A DNA stretch of 41,706 nt from Globomyces pollinis-pini (taxonomy: Eukaryota > Chytridiomycota > Chytridiomycetes > Rhizophydiales > Globomycetaceae). Shown one piece after another: positions 31,347-40,648 of the stretch. Every line of letters starts with the position of its first letter. The stretch's first letter is position 1. A program made the position numbers and the translations under genes. Location of the stretch: positions 1-41,706 of the forward strand of contig MU621240.1 of NCBI GenBank assembly GCA_025399215.1. The letters are read 5' to 3'. Under the pieces are notes generated by a model. It saw nothing but the letters and a program-made list of their open reading frames with translations, searched no databases and was not told where the DNA came from.

Positions 31347-33872
31347 TTACCCATTAATGTTTTGGTCTCTATTAGCTGCCCTTTGCCTGAGATTATCAGT
31401 TGATGCTTCCAAGCGAACACGTTTGTCATCCAACAACATATTTAATATATCAGTATGTCCATTTTTGGCAGCAAATCTGATGCAATAATTATCATCTGTA
31501 GAGGGGTCCACCCGTTTATCTTCCAATAGCATCTTTACTACTTCAGTATGGCCTTCTTCGGAAGCCATTCTAATGGACTGATTATCATTTGCAGAAGGAT
31601 CCACTCGTAAATCGTTCAACAACATCCTTACTATTTCAGTATGTCCATTTTGAGAAGCGAATCTGATTGCGTAGTTATCCTCTGCAGAAGGGTCCACCCG
31701 GTTATCGGCCATTAACCTCCTTACGATTTCAGTATTACCATTTCTGGATGCGAATCTTATTCCATAATTATTATCTGTAGAGGGGTCCACTCGTTGATCG
31801 CCTAACAGCATCCTTACTATATCAGTATCTCCATTTTTTGAAGCAATTCTAATGGCATAGTTATAATTTGCAGAGGGGTCTACACGTCCATCGCGTAACA
31901 GCATCTTTACTACTTCAGTATGTCCATTTACGGCAGCGTATACAATTGCACAGTTGTCTTCTACAGATGGGTCCACTCGGTTATCATTTAATAACATCCG
32001 TACTATTTTGGAATGACCATTTCTGGAAGACATTCTAATGGCATAATTAGCCTCTGTAGCGGGTGCCACTCGTTCATTGCCTAGCAGCATTTTTACTATT
32101 TCGGTATGTCCATTTTTGGATGCAGATTTGAAAGAATAATTATCACATACAGCGGGATCAACTCGTTTATCGCTTAACAGCATTTGTACTATGTCTGTAT
32201 GCCCTCTTTCAGATGCCAATCTGATGGCATGGTTATCATCTACGGAAGGATCCACTCGATTATCCTCCAACAGCATCTGTACCACTTCAGTATGACCATT
32301 TTCAGAAGCCAATCTAATAGAATGATTATTTTCTGCTGAAGGGTCCACTCGTTCATCATTTAGAAGGATGTCTACTAATTCAGCATGTCCATTTTCGGAG
32401 GCCAATCTGACGGAACGATTATTGTCTGCAGAAGGATCCAATCGTTTATCATTGAACAATATCTTTACTATTTCACGGTATCCATATTCAGCAGTCAATC
32501 TGATGAAATCATAATTAGCTACGGAGGGATCCACTCGTTTATCTTCCAAAAGCATCTTCACTATTTCAGTATAACCATTTTCAGAAGCCAATTCAATGCA
32601 TTGATTATTTTCTGCAGAAGGATCTACTCGTTCATCATTCAGCAAAATCTTGACTATTTCGGTATGGCCAAGTTCGGAAGCTACTCTGATAATATGACTA
32701 TTGTCAACTGAAGGATCCACACGTTCATCTGTGAGCAGCATCTTTACTATTTCAATATGCCCATTTTCAGAAGCTATTCTGATGGAATGATTATTGTTTG
32801 CAGATGGGTCCACTCGTTTATCATTCAACAATATCTTTACGATTCCATGATACCCATTTCCAGAAGCTAATCTTATGATATGGTTATCATGTACGGAAGG
32901 ATCTACTCGTTTATCTTCTAACAGCATCTTTACTATTGTAGTATTCCCATTTTCGGAAGCCAATCTAATCGAGCGATTATTGTCTGCTGAAGGGTCCACT
33001 CGTTCATCATTCAGCAGAATATTAACTATTTCGGCATATCCAAATGCAGAGGCCAACTGGATGAAACCATTATCATCTGCAGAGGGGTCCACTCGTTCAT
33101 CGTACAATAGCATCTTAACCACTTTAGTATGTGCATTTCTGGAAGCCAATCTAATGGAATAATAATTATCTGCAGAAGGATCCACTCGTTCATCTTCCAA
33201 CAACAACTTGACTATTTCACCATGTCCATTTTCGGAGGCCGTTCTGATACAATGATTGTCCTCCACAGAAGGGTTCACTCGTTCATCTTCCAAAAGTATT
33301 CTTACTACTTCAGTATAGCCATTTTCGGAAGCCAATCTTATCGCATAATTATCACCTTTGGAAGGGTCGACTCGTTCATCTCCCAACAACAGCTTGACTA
33401 TTTCCCCATGCCCATTTTCGGACGCCATTTTGATGCAACGATTATCATCTGCAGAAGGGTCCACTCGTTTATCATTCAATAATATCTTTACCGTTTCAGT
33501 ATACCCATGTTGAGAAGCGCATTGAATGGCAAAGTTATTGTTTGCAGCGGGGTCTAATCTGCCATCTTCTAGCAAAATTCTTACAATGTCAGACTTGTCT
33601 TTGTTGATTGCCTCTGTAAAATCCATTCTTTTTGGCTTTTTGTAATGTAGATAACATTTAAAGGCAGCAGCGTTATTAAAGAGTTTCTTGCTGTGATATA
33701 GCTGTAGTAGTTGCCTTTTACTCAGACTGTAGTTGTAGTTAAAGTCTTTCGAACATGATTTGAACTGGCGCAAGGACTTGACAGGTAGGTAACCAGCAAT
33801 CATTTCTTTAATTTCAACAGGAAGTTTTTCCAGGTAGTTCTTTCTACTCTCCATTTGGGTAGGTGAGGGCAT
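31347..33872 (-). CDS. Large F-box/ankyrin-repeat protein, 841 aa, 24 repeats
   Basis: This intronless gene is the longest ORF in the window. The leader MPSPTQMESRKNYLEK precedes the F-box-like motif (LPVEIKEMIAGYLPVKSLRQ, FKSCSKDFN). The linker (LFNNAAAFKCYLHYKKP) leads to 23 complete ankyrin units of 31 residues plus a last partial one. Units have a conserved frame (RVDPSAxxN, IRLASENGH, EIVKMLL). Variable residues cluster just after the DN of the loop and at the inner helix, the usual partner-binding surface. The frame is open back to 33959, but the start at 33872 matches the paralogues' leader length and the shared upstream motif. A role as SCF substrate receptor is inferred. Confidence 0.9.
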   Translation of the reverse strand: MPSPTQMESRKNYLEKLPVEIKEMIAGYLPVKSLRQFKSCSKDFNYNYSLSKRQLLQLYHSKKLFNNAAAFKCYLHYKKPKRMDFTEAINKDKSDIVRILLEDGRLDPAANNNFAIQCASQHGYTETVKILLNDKRVDPSADDNRCIKMASENGHGEIVKLLLGDERVDPSKGDNYAIRLASENGYTEVVRILLEDERVNPSVEDNHCIRTASENGHGEIVKLLLEDERVDPSADNYYSIRLASRNAHTKVVKMLLYDERVDPSADDNGFIQLASAFGYAEIVNILLNDERVDPSADNNRSIRLASENGNTTIVKMLLEDKRVDPSVHDNHIIRLASGNGYHGIVKILLNDKRVDPSANNNHSIRIASENGHIEIVKMLLTDERVDPSVDNSHIIRVASELGHTEIVKILLNDERVDPSAENNQCIELASENGYTEIVKMLLEDKRVDPSVANYDFIRLTAEYGYREIVKILFNDKRLDPSADNNRSVRLASENGHAELVDILLNDERVDPSAENNHSIRLASENGHTEVVQMLLEDNRVDPSVDDNHAIRLASERGHTDIVQMLLSDKRVDPAVCDNYSFKSASKNGHTEIVKMLLGNERVAPATEANYAIRMSSRNGHSKIVRMLLNDNRVDPSVEDNCAIVYAAVNGHTEVVKMLLRDGRVDPSANYNYAIRIASKNGDTDIVRMLLGDQRVDPSTDNNYGIRFASRNGNTEIVRRLMADNRVDPSAEDNYAIRFASQNGHTEIVRMLLNDLRVDPSANDNQSIRMASEEGHTEVVKMLLEDKRVDPSTDDNYCIRFAAKNGHTDILNMLLDDKRVRLEASTDNLRQRAANRDQNING
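31390..33590 (-). repeat. Array of 93-bp ankyrin-coding units
   Basis: About 24 direct repeats with a strict 93-bp period encode 31-residue ankyrin units. On the plus strand the anchor gggtccactcg recurs every 93 bp (for example near 31690 and 31783). The canonical ankyrin unit is 33 residues; here the beta-hairpin loop is two residues shorter. High similarity at DNA level indicates recent expansion or gene conversion within the array. Confidence 0.9.
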
Positions 33873-34009
33873 TGTGGAATAGAAAAATGTACTGCCCACG
33901 TATTCGTCCATAAAGATGCGGTAGTTTATTATTCCGCTTACCACTTTAAGCCATTGCATAGTTTTTATTTAACTATATAAGCATGGTTAGCACAGTTGCA
34001 GCACTTTGG

Positions 34010-34026
34010 CATTGTTGACAAATAAA
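34010..34026 (-). promoter_or_regulatory. Upstream motif cattgttgacaaataaa of the large F-box/ankyrin gene
   Basis: It matches 15 of 17 bases of 1431-1447 and lies at nearly the same distance from the start codon (138 bp here, 134 bp there). This is the main reason to prefer the start at 33872. From 33960 to 34244 nothing else is recognisable. Confidence 0.45.
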
Positions 34027-34244
34027 GTTGGTGTGCTGTATGTCCAGTATATGTCCGGAAAAATAATAATTTATAATTGGATCTGGCTTCCAACAACGTT
34101 CGAATCTATGTGGAACACTATCACAGACCGTTCCATACTATGTTGAACTATGGATTCCATGGTTCAATAATCAGCGTCATTCCAAATTTGAAAGATTGGG
34201 ATTTGTGTTAAATGACAGTCAAATTAGCAGAGCACACCTCACAA

Positions 34245-35295
34245 ACTGTAATGTATCTTGACTACTTCAGTGTTCCAATTTTCAGAAGCAACTTTGATGG
34301 CAAATCAGCAGTAGGATCCAGTCGTTCATTTCTTTAAATACTATTTTAGTATTCCCACTCTTGGATGCCAATCTGATCGAATGATTATCATCTGCGGATG
34401 GATCAACTCGTTTTTCTTTCAACAATATCTGTACTATTTTAGTACATCTATTTTCAGAAGTGAATCTGGTCCCCTCGCTCATTTTTCAACAGCACGTTCA
34501 CTGTTTCAGTTTCCCCATAATTGAGAGTAAATCTAATCGCAAAATTGTTCTGTGCAGAAGGATTCACTGTTCATCGATTACAAGCATTTGCACTATTTCA
34601 GTATGCCCATATTGGGAAGGCTGCCTAATGGCATAAGTATCATTCAAGGAAGGCTACTTTTTCGTCTTGTAACAGCATTTACGCTATTCAGTTCGTCCAT
34701 TCTCGAAGCCAATCTGATGGCATAATTGTCATCAGGATCAACTCGGTTATCTTACAATAGCATTTGCACTATTTCAATTCTTCCATTCTCGAAAGCAATT
34801 CGAATAGCATAATCATTACGCGAGTACGAAAAATCATTGCAATTTTCATGCTCTAACCCTATCAGGCATAGAATTATAAAGTTTCTAATAGATTCGAATC
34901 TGTCCTTCACCCCTTTTCCCTGTAATAAAATTGCGATGATGTTTTTTCTTGTTGGTTATGGGTGGGTAAGCTTTTCTTATTTTGCAATAATTTTTCCTAC
35001 TCACGTATTTTCAGCAGGGTCTAATCTACCATTTTCTATCGCATTTTAGGTTCGCTGAACTTCAAATAACATTTGAATGCATCGGCATTATTGAGGATTC
35101 TTTTGCTAATGTATAATTCTTGAGGTTGCTATTTGCTCAAGTGGTAATTGTAGTAAAAGTCTTTTGAAGGCCGATTTTAGTTGAGCAAGTCATTAACAGG
35201 CAGGTAGGCAATGATCAATTTATTTGTTTGAATTCCATAGGCACACTGCTCAAATAGCATTTTTTACTATGATTTTGGCCAGGTGAGCTGTTCAT
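34245..35295 (-). pseudogene. Heavily decayed F-box/ankyrin gene, split by a MITE
   Basis: On the minus strand an ATG at 35295 opens a family leader (MNSSPGQNHSKK) and an F-box-like motif that meets a stop after MEFKQIN. A different frame then continues with AYLPVNDLLN, and the linker survives as NNADAFKCYL near 35070. Ankyrin units follow with many indels and stops. The best-preserved stretch is 34282-34482 (EKRVDPSADDNHSIRLASKS). A 187-bp transposon sits at 34819-35005 in the first ankyrin unit. Taking it out restores family-like sequence across the junction. The decay is more advanced than in any other copy here. Confidence 0.88.
34819..35005. mobile_element. 187-bp MITE with TA target site (Tc1/mariner-like ends)
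   Basis: The left end (cgcgagtacgaaaaatcatt, then gcaa) and the reverse complement of the right end (cgtgagtaggaaaaattatt, then gcaa) match in 21 of 24 bases. The element is flanked by TA at 34817-34818 and 35006-35007. It is AT-rich and has no transposase frame, so it is non-autonomous. With the element and one TA removed, the flanks read gcataatcattattttcagc, which matches the corresponding site in intact ankyrin paralogues (gcataattatcattttcgg at 2089-2107). TA duplication and size suggest mobilisation by a Tc1/mariner transposase elsewhere in the genome. No second copy is visible in this window. Confidence 0.85.
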
Positions 35296-35747
35296 TGCAG
35301 GTGAAAAGAAAAGACTTGAACGTGGATTTTCAGCTCAATATCTTTATATGAATAACTTACCATATGAAAATGCTCGTTTATCTGGAATAAAAAAAGGATA
35401 TCTAAGTACAAAATACTGTAAATTGAATTATATACTTCACAATCTTATCCATAAACTTTCATACCCTTGGTTGTGTTTGTGGATATCCTTCTGATAATAT
35501 CTACCAAACGGTTTTACACTCAATTTTTTTATTAAATTGATGATGTTTTTGTTGTGTATTTACAAAAGATCATGAATTGAAGCTGAACATTATATGTACT
35601 TACTATTAAGAATAATATGACATGAAAAGTAATAAATTAACTCCATAACTTCTGCATTTATGAACTCTATTATTCAAAAATCGACTTGGTGGGCTACGGA
35701 TCGTACTTTATTAACCTTGACGCGCTTCTTTCTTCATGTTTCCAAAA
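35296..35747. other. Intergenic region, presumed promoter of the seven-helix gene
   Basis: No open frame or family resemblance is visible. The sequence is AT-rich with a T-rich tract near 35520-35560. It separates the decayed ankyrin gene from the plus-strand receptor-like gene. Confidence 0.4.
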
Positions 35748-37276
35748 ATGCAATTAAATCTCCTAATCATATTCCATCTCGTCCATGGTCTATCCGTATT
35801 ACAGGTTCAATTCCAAAAGTCTTTCGAGTGTCTCTCACCACCAACTACCATGTATAAATTCAAAGTAAGTCAAATATTCGATATGCAACCTTCCTTGGAT
35901 GAAACTTGGCCAGATTTTTACTCATTTGCTGTACAAGAAACTCCGATAGGTTTTTGTGGAGGATTATCGGTAGCATTAGTGCATGATTGCTGTATCTCTT
36001 CCTTGGACTTGGATGCTTCATTTGGAATCGCCAGTGGTGCGGCAATGATTGTTCCAGACAACGATTTTGATTACGCTATTTCTCACTATGCGTCCGGCAG
36101 TACTTATTGTGTACTGCAAGCTGATGAATTTGGTCTTGTGAATGGTTACGACGCGGTTTACATTTTAAACGATAATACGTGTTATGATAGATATAAGTGT
36201 TCAGTAAATGGAGCGATCACTATCTACAACCAAACCAAATGTGAAGGTTGATTTCTATCATTATTAATAGCTAGATGAAATTGTAGGTGTCACGTTAACA
36301 AGGGAATTATCAAAGATTAGTATTGGTCTAGAAAGTATTGTTGGGCGGGTGGTTACTGGTGCTCAGAGTAAAATCCAGGTGTCTTGGATAACTTTTATGC
36401 CAACCTATTTAGCTGGACCATGGCATGATTCTCATTGGGATCGACTTCAACACGCTTGTATTTACACATCTATTTTCGGTGATGTTATCATCTTAGTATA
36501 CGCGATCTACCGCTATCGAAAAATCAAAAAGACATTCTTACTTCTATCAATCACCACCTGTTTTGTTTGGTTATTGTCAAATTCATTTTCAGGGTATTTT
36601 GCTTTGACAATTGCACCTGATATTGACACTCAATACTTATTACTTGAAGTTGTATTGTCGTTACAGAATTTTGCTACATTGTTGACAGTAGCACAAACAA
36701 CCATCACCATTTTGAATTTGACCAAGCCTTCGCCTACGAAAGTGTTCAAATATTGTGTCTGGTTTATCGTTATTGGTTTGCATTTCTCCTTGGCAGGTTC
36801 AAATTATTTAGGGATCTGTTGGAATCCAGCGGTAAAGAATTGTATTCCTTATGATACTTATCTACTTTGGATCAGATGTATGCCATTTTGGTATCTGTTT
36901 GTATTCTTATATGATATAATACCACCTATTTTGATCGTTTATCAAATGTCGCGGGTAGATAGACGTACATTTTGGGAACTTGTTCTTCTAGATTTGAAAT
37001 TCACTTTTGGCCTTTCTGCACAGATTTTCATTTGTGTATTCTATTTTACCATAAATTATATTCAATCTAGTACTGATTTATTGGGTAATGGTTTATGTAT
37101 ATCTAATACGGTTAGGAAGTGATGCAGGATTTGCATCGGTAATCACGTTGAGTTGTACTCTGATTACTTTACATTCTCAAATGAATATGTTTACGTTGTC
37201 AAGACTTGGAGTGGTTTTGAATAAATTCTCAAACAAACTCGGATCATCAATGAAATCAACTGCTAAAAAGCCTTAG
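35748..37276 (+). CDS. Seven-helix receptor-like protein with secreted N-terminal domain, 485 aa
   Basis: Exons are 35748-36246, 36287-37084 and 37116-37276 (introns 40 and 31 nt). MQLNLLIIFHLVHGLSV is a signal peptide. About 190 residues with several cysteines (IGFCGGLSVA, HDCCISS, STYCVLQA, NTCYDRYKC) form an extracellular domain. Seven hydrophobic segments follow at about residues 222-240, 249-272, 283-308, 319-340, 365-386, 401-424 and 437-458. Conserved landmarks shared with the paralogue at the right edge are VSWITFMPTYLA, GICWNPAVKNC and PFWYLFVFLYDIIPPIL. Signal peptide, Cys-rich ectodomain and seven helices together look like a G-protein-coupled receptor, but I see no DRY or NPxxY motif and do not recognise the family. 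An in-frame ATG at 35736 is a possible alternative start. Confidence 0.85.
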
Positions 37277-37614
37277 TATGGAATTCAGTTCGAATTGAAT
37301 ACCTTTGTCCTAGAATAAAGATTCTCGCTCTTGTTCCTTGTAATATTGTTCGTCACATGTAAATCATGAACAGCATAGTGAACAATTCTCATTAGACTGA
37401 AACTGAAACTGAATATAAGTATTGAACAAGCGCGTTTTACTCCATTGCTTAATATAGTACTCCATTTAGATGAAATATTTAAAAGTTAAAATCGCCAATA
37501 TTAATAAAGATAACCAGTATTAAACAAGTATTTAGTAATCTAATAGATTGAACGCCAAATAGAATCATGTTCTTGATATCCAGTCGTTCATAGACTGGCA
37601 GTATTGAAACAACT
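37277..37614. other. Intergenic region between convergent receptor and ankyrin genes
   Basis: Nothing coding is seen. The only notable word is aatattaataaagataac at 37497-37514, nearly identical to 31302-31319 downstream of the large ankyrin gene. Confidence 0.4.
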
Positions 37615-38344
37615 TCATGATAAACCATCTACAGTAGACCTAACGCGTTCATCTTTCAACAGCATATTTACTATTTCAGTATGTCCATTTTTGCAAGCAC
37701 TTCTGAAGGCATAATTATGATCTGTAGTAGGGTCGACTCGTTTATCACTCAAAAGTATCTTTCAACAACATCGTTACTATTTCAATGTACCCACTTTTGG
37801 AAGCAATTCTGACAGGATAGTTATCATCTGCAGAAGGGTCCACTCGTTCGTCTTGTAATAGCATATGTACTATTCCAGTACGCCCGTATTCAGAACCGAA
37901 GATGATGGCATAATTATCTCTGGCAGAAGGGTCCACCCGTTTATCATTCAATAGTTTCTGTACTATTTCAGTTAGGCCTGTCATGGAAGCCATTGTGATT
38001 GCCCAATTATCATTTGCATTGGGGTTTAATCTGGTATCTTCTAACAAAACCCTCACAATATCTACCTTATTTTGCCAGATAGCATCTTGAAAATCGTCAT
38101 AGACAGGCGGATTGTACTTTAGATAGCATTTAAAGGCACTGGAACTGTTGAATAGTTTCTTGCTTTGATACAGTTTAAGTAATTGCACTTGACCAAAGTG
38201 ATAATCGAGGTTCATTTCTTTTGCAGACAATCTGAAGTTGAGCAACGAGCTGACGGGCAGATATTCAACGATCATTTGTTTGATTTCAACAGGCAGTCTT
38301 TTCATGTAGTCCTTACTGCTGTCTCTACAGTAAGGTGGGTCCAT
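37615..38344 (-). pseudogene. F-box/ankyrin gene with a frameshift in the repeat array
   Basis: From the ATG at 38344 the frame is intact through leader, F-box-like motif (LPVEIKQMIVEYLPVSSLL, FRLSAKEMN), linker and about three ankyrin units. It then ends early as KDTFE at 37745. Immediately past this point the next frame continues the family perfectly (LLSDKRVDPTTDHNYAFRSA, then NGHTEIVNMLLKDERV) to a TGA at 37617-37615. The switch lies near 37757, where MLLKD runs into ILLSDKRVDP without the intervening residues. An unequal exchange between two units, out of frame, explains it. The 199-residue product might still be made. No acceptable intron would join the two frames. Confidence 0.8.
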
Positions 38345-38534
38345 TAATCAAATACGGTGAACATTTCGATTTTCAAACGGTTCCATAATTTGGGAAACTT
38401 GACCAGTTCTCAATACTCAAATCAATATTAGTCAAACACTTAATTAGGTCGAAGTCGATTGTAATGTCATTAACGGTAAGTAATATCCACTTGGTCCTGG
38501 TCTAACCGTAACTGATTTATTGTGAACCATCAAG

Positions 38535-38800
38535 TGCTACAGATCTCACTCGTTGATCTTTGAAAAGTATCTTTGGCAGAGGGGTTGACTCATTCATCGT
38601 TCAAAAGCATCTGTACTATATCAGTAAACCCCTTTTCAGAAGTAATTCTGATGGGATGATTATGATTTGCACAAGAGTCCACTCGTTTATCTTTCAAGTG
38701 CATTAATATGTCCACATCCAGAAGCACGTCTGATAGCTTAATTATTCCTGGCAGAAGAGTTCGCGCAATCATCATTCAACAGGATCGCCATAATTAGTTG
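38535..38800 (-). pseudogene. Ankyrin-repeat fragment
   Basis: Isolated, damaged ankyrin units are recognisable (KDKRVDSCANHNHPIRITSE, then GFTDIVQMLLNDE) with frame changes on both sides and no F-box. This is a leftover of another family member between the frameshifted gene and the intact 403-residue gene. From 38800 to 39055 no feature is seen. Confidence 0.75.
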
Positions 38801-39055
38801 GGAATTTAATCATCTGCATTGCCAGAGCAATCCGTAAAGTATGTCAACTATTCGACACTAGAAAGATTTGATTGCACAACCGCTATCTAATAAAGCTTAT
38901 TAAGTTTGATGAGAATGATTTCAATTTGGACAGGGTTTTAAAAACAATAGATTTGTCTCATCTTATTCGCTGCAACACAATTCAAAAGTGATTTGTCAGA
39001 AGTAATCAAATTCACATAACAAAACTATGTGGTGGCATTATATATGGGCACTCGA

Positions 39056-40267
39056 TCACGCATCTCTATGGCCACTATTTAATTGAGAAACATCAATTGT
39101 GGAAGAGATAACTCGTTCATCTTTTAGCAGTATCTCCACTATTTCATTATGACCATTTTTAGAAGCGCATCGAATGGCATCATTTTCTTTTCCAGCAGGG
39201 TCTACTCGTCCATCTTTCAAAAGACTTCGTACTATTTCCGTGTGACCATTTTCACAAGCCCTCCTGATGGCAAAGTTATCATCTGCAGAAGGGTCTACTC
39301 GTTCATCTTTCAAAAGCATCGCCACTATATCCGTGTGTCCACGTTTAGAAGCATGTCTAATAGCACAGTTATTATCTACAGAAGGATTAACCCGTGTATC
39401 GTTCAACAACATCTGTACTATTTCATTGCGTCCGTTTACCGAAGCTGTTATGATAGCATTGTTATTCACGGCAGCAGGATCAACTCGGTCATCATTCAAA
39501 AGCATCATTACTATTTGAGTGTGTCCATTTTCGCAAGCCAATCGGAGGGCACAGTTACCTTCTACAGCAGGGTCTACCCGTGCATAATTCAACAGTATCG
39601 CTACTACTGCAGTGTGTCCATTGACAGAAGCCCATCTGATGGCATAATTATCATCCGGTGAAGGATTCACTCTTCTATCATTGAGTAGCATTGTTACTAT
39701 TTTGTCATGTCCATTTTTCGAAGCAAGTCTAATGGCATAGTTATCATCTGCAGAAGGGTCCACTCGTTCATCGTGCAATATCATCTTGATTATTTCATTA
39801 TGCCCATGCTCAGAAGCAAATCTGATGGCATAATTATTATCTGCTGAAGGGTCCACTCGTTTATCACATAATAAGATCCTAACTATTTCAGTCTGCCCCT
39901 TTATTGAAGCCATTTTGATGGCTGAATGATCATCTGTAGTAGGGTCTAATCTACCATCGTCTAACAAAACCTGAACAATGTTGCACTTGTTGAGAAAAAT
40001 AGCAACTACCAAATCCATATGAACAGGTTCGTTGCCATGAAGATAATATTTAAATGCGTCAGGATTTTTGAAGAGTTTCTTGTTGTGGTGCAGTTTCCGT
40101 AGTTGCTCTTGGCTAAAGTGATAGTTGTTGTTTAATTCTTTCGAACACAGTTTAAAGCTGAGCAATGAACTAAAGGGAAGATAACCAGCAATCATCTGTT
40201 TCACCACAAAAGGAAGTCTCTCTATTCCATCTTTCTTGCTCTCGCTTTGGCCAAGTGAAGTTTTCAT
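39056..40267 (-). CDS. F-box/ankyrin-repeat protein, 403 aa
   Basis: This intronless gene starts with the leader MKTSLGQSESKKDGIE. The F-box-like motif is LPFVVKQMIAGYLPFSSLL with FKLCSKELN. The linker (NPDAFKYYLHGNEPVHMDL) differs from the others by a Tyr in place of Cys. Ten ankyrin units of 31 residues follow, most with RVDPS or RVNPS and NYAIRLASKNGH. A short unique tail (DVSQLNSGHRDA) closes it. It is the only intact member between the two receptor-like genes. SCF adaptor function is a family inference. Confidence 0.88.
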   Translation of the reverse strand: MKTSLGQSESKKDGIERLPFVVKQMIAGYLPFSSLLSFKLCSKELNNNYHFSQEQLRKLHHNKKLFKNPDAFKYYLHGNEPVHMDLVVAIFLNKCNIVQVLLDDGRLDPTTDDHSAIKMASIKGQTEIVRILLCDKRVDPSADNNYAIRFASEHGHNEIIKMILHDERVDPSADDNYAIRLASKNGHDKIVTMLLNDRRVNPSPDDNYAIRWASVNGHTAVVAILLNYARVDPAVEGNCALRLACENGHTQIVMMLLNDDRVDPAAVNNNAIITASVNGRNEIVQMLLNDTRVNPSVDNNCAIRHASKRGHTDIVAMLLKDERVDPSADDNFAIRRACENGHTEIVRSLLKDGRVDPAGKENDAIRCASKNGHNEIVEILLKDERVISSTIDVSQLNSGHRDA

Positions 40268-40648
40268 AGTGCAACTTTAGTTAACAATATTTTGCATTTT
40301 GGAACCCAAGACCCACACTTCTATTTGGTTATTTGAAATTGTATCTCTAAACCAAAAGTCCAATGAAAAGTCCAATGTATAACTAACAAGCAGACTAAAA
40401 AGTCTATGGAGAAGTTGGACCAAAATTAGACGTAATTTCAAGTGTTGGGACCATCCCTTGGATGTGAGTCGACTTATCTGCCAGCAAACACTGTATTTCA
40501 CATTAACTCGATAGCAGTCAATAATTTTTATTCATTTTGTAGTTGAGAACAACACGTGTTCTTCAATCGTATTTCTATTCAAACCCGTCTATTTTAATAA
40601 TATATTCTAGTAGTTATATTGCTTTCCAATCGATCACTGATTGATCTG
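40268..40648. other. Intergenic region without recognised features
   Basis: AT-rich sequence between the start of the 403-residue ankyrin gene and the end of the right-edge receptor gene. A 74-codon open frame on the minus strand (40277-40501) has no family resemblance. The shared 17-bp motif found before two other ankyrin genes is not present here. Confidence 0.4.

Noticed and set aside
32385..33482. Plus-strand open frames of about 95-120 codons across the large ankyrin gene (also 39149-39661 and 3070-3282)
   Set aside because: They are antisense shadows: the 93-bp repeat happens to lack stops in that frame, so the frame stays open and repeats with the same period. No start context or independent composition.
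31390..33590. Regular 93-bp repeats as a CRISPR-like array
   Set aside because: The whole unit is coding and conserved with no spacer structure; it is an ankyrin array in a eukaryotic gene.
31347..33872. Direct origin of the ankyrin genes from a giant virus
   Set aside because: F-box/ankyrin proteins are also common in protist viruses, but no viral core gene or other viral sign is present here, so origin cannot be judged from the window.
36247..36286. Fusion of a 24-nt and a 16-nt intron in the seven-helix gene
   Set aside because: No AG|GT junction; 40 nt is at the top of the normal range, so one intron is enough.
37745..37775. A 19-nt intron that would rescue the frameshifted ankyrin gene
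   Set aside because: It would be shorter than any other intron here and would delete residues of the ankyrin core; a frameshift is simpler.
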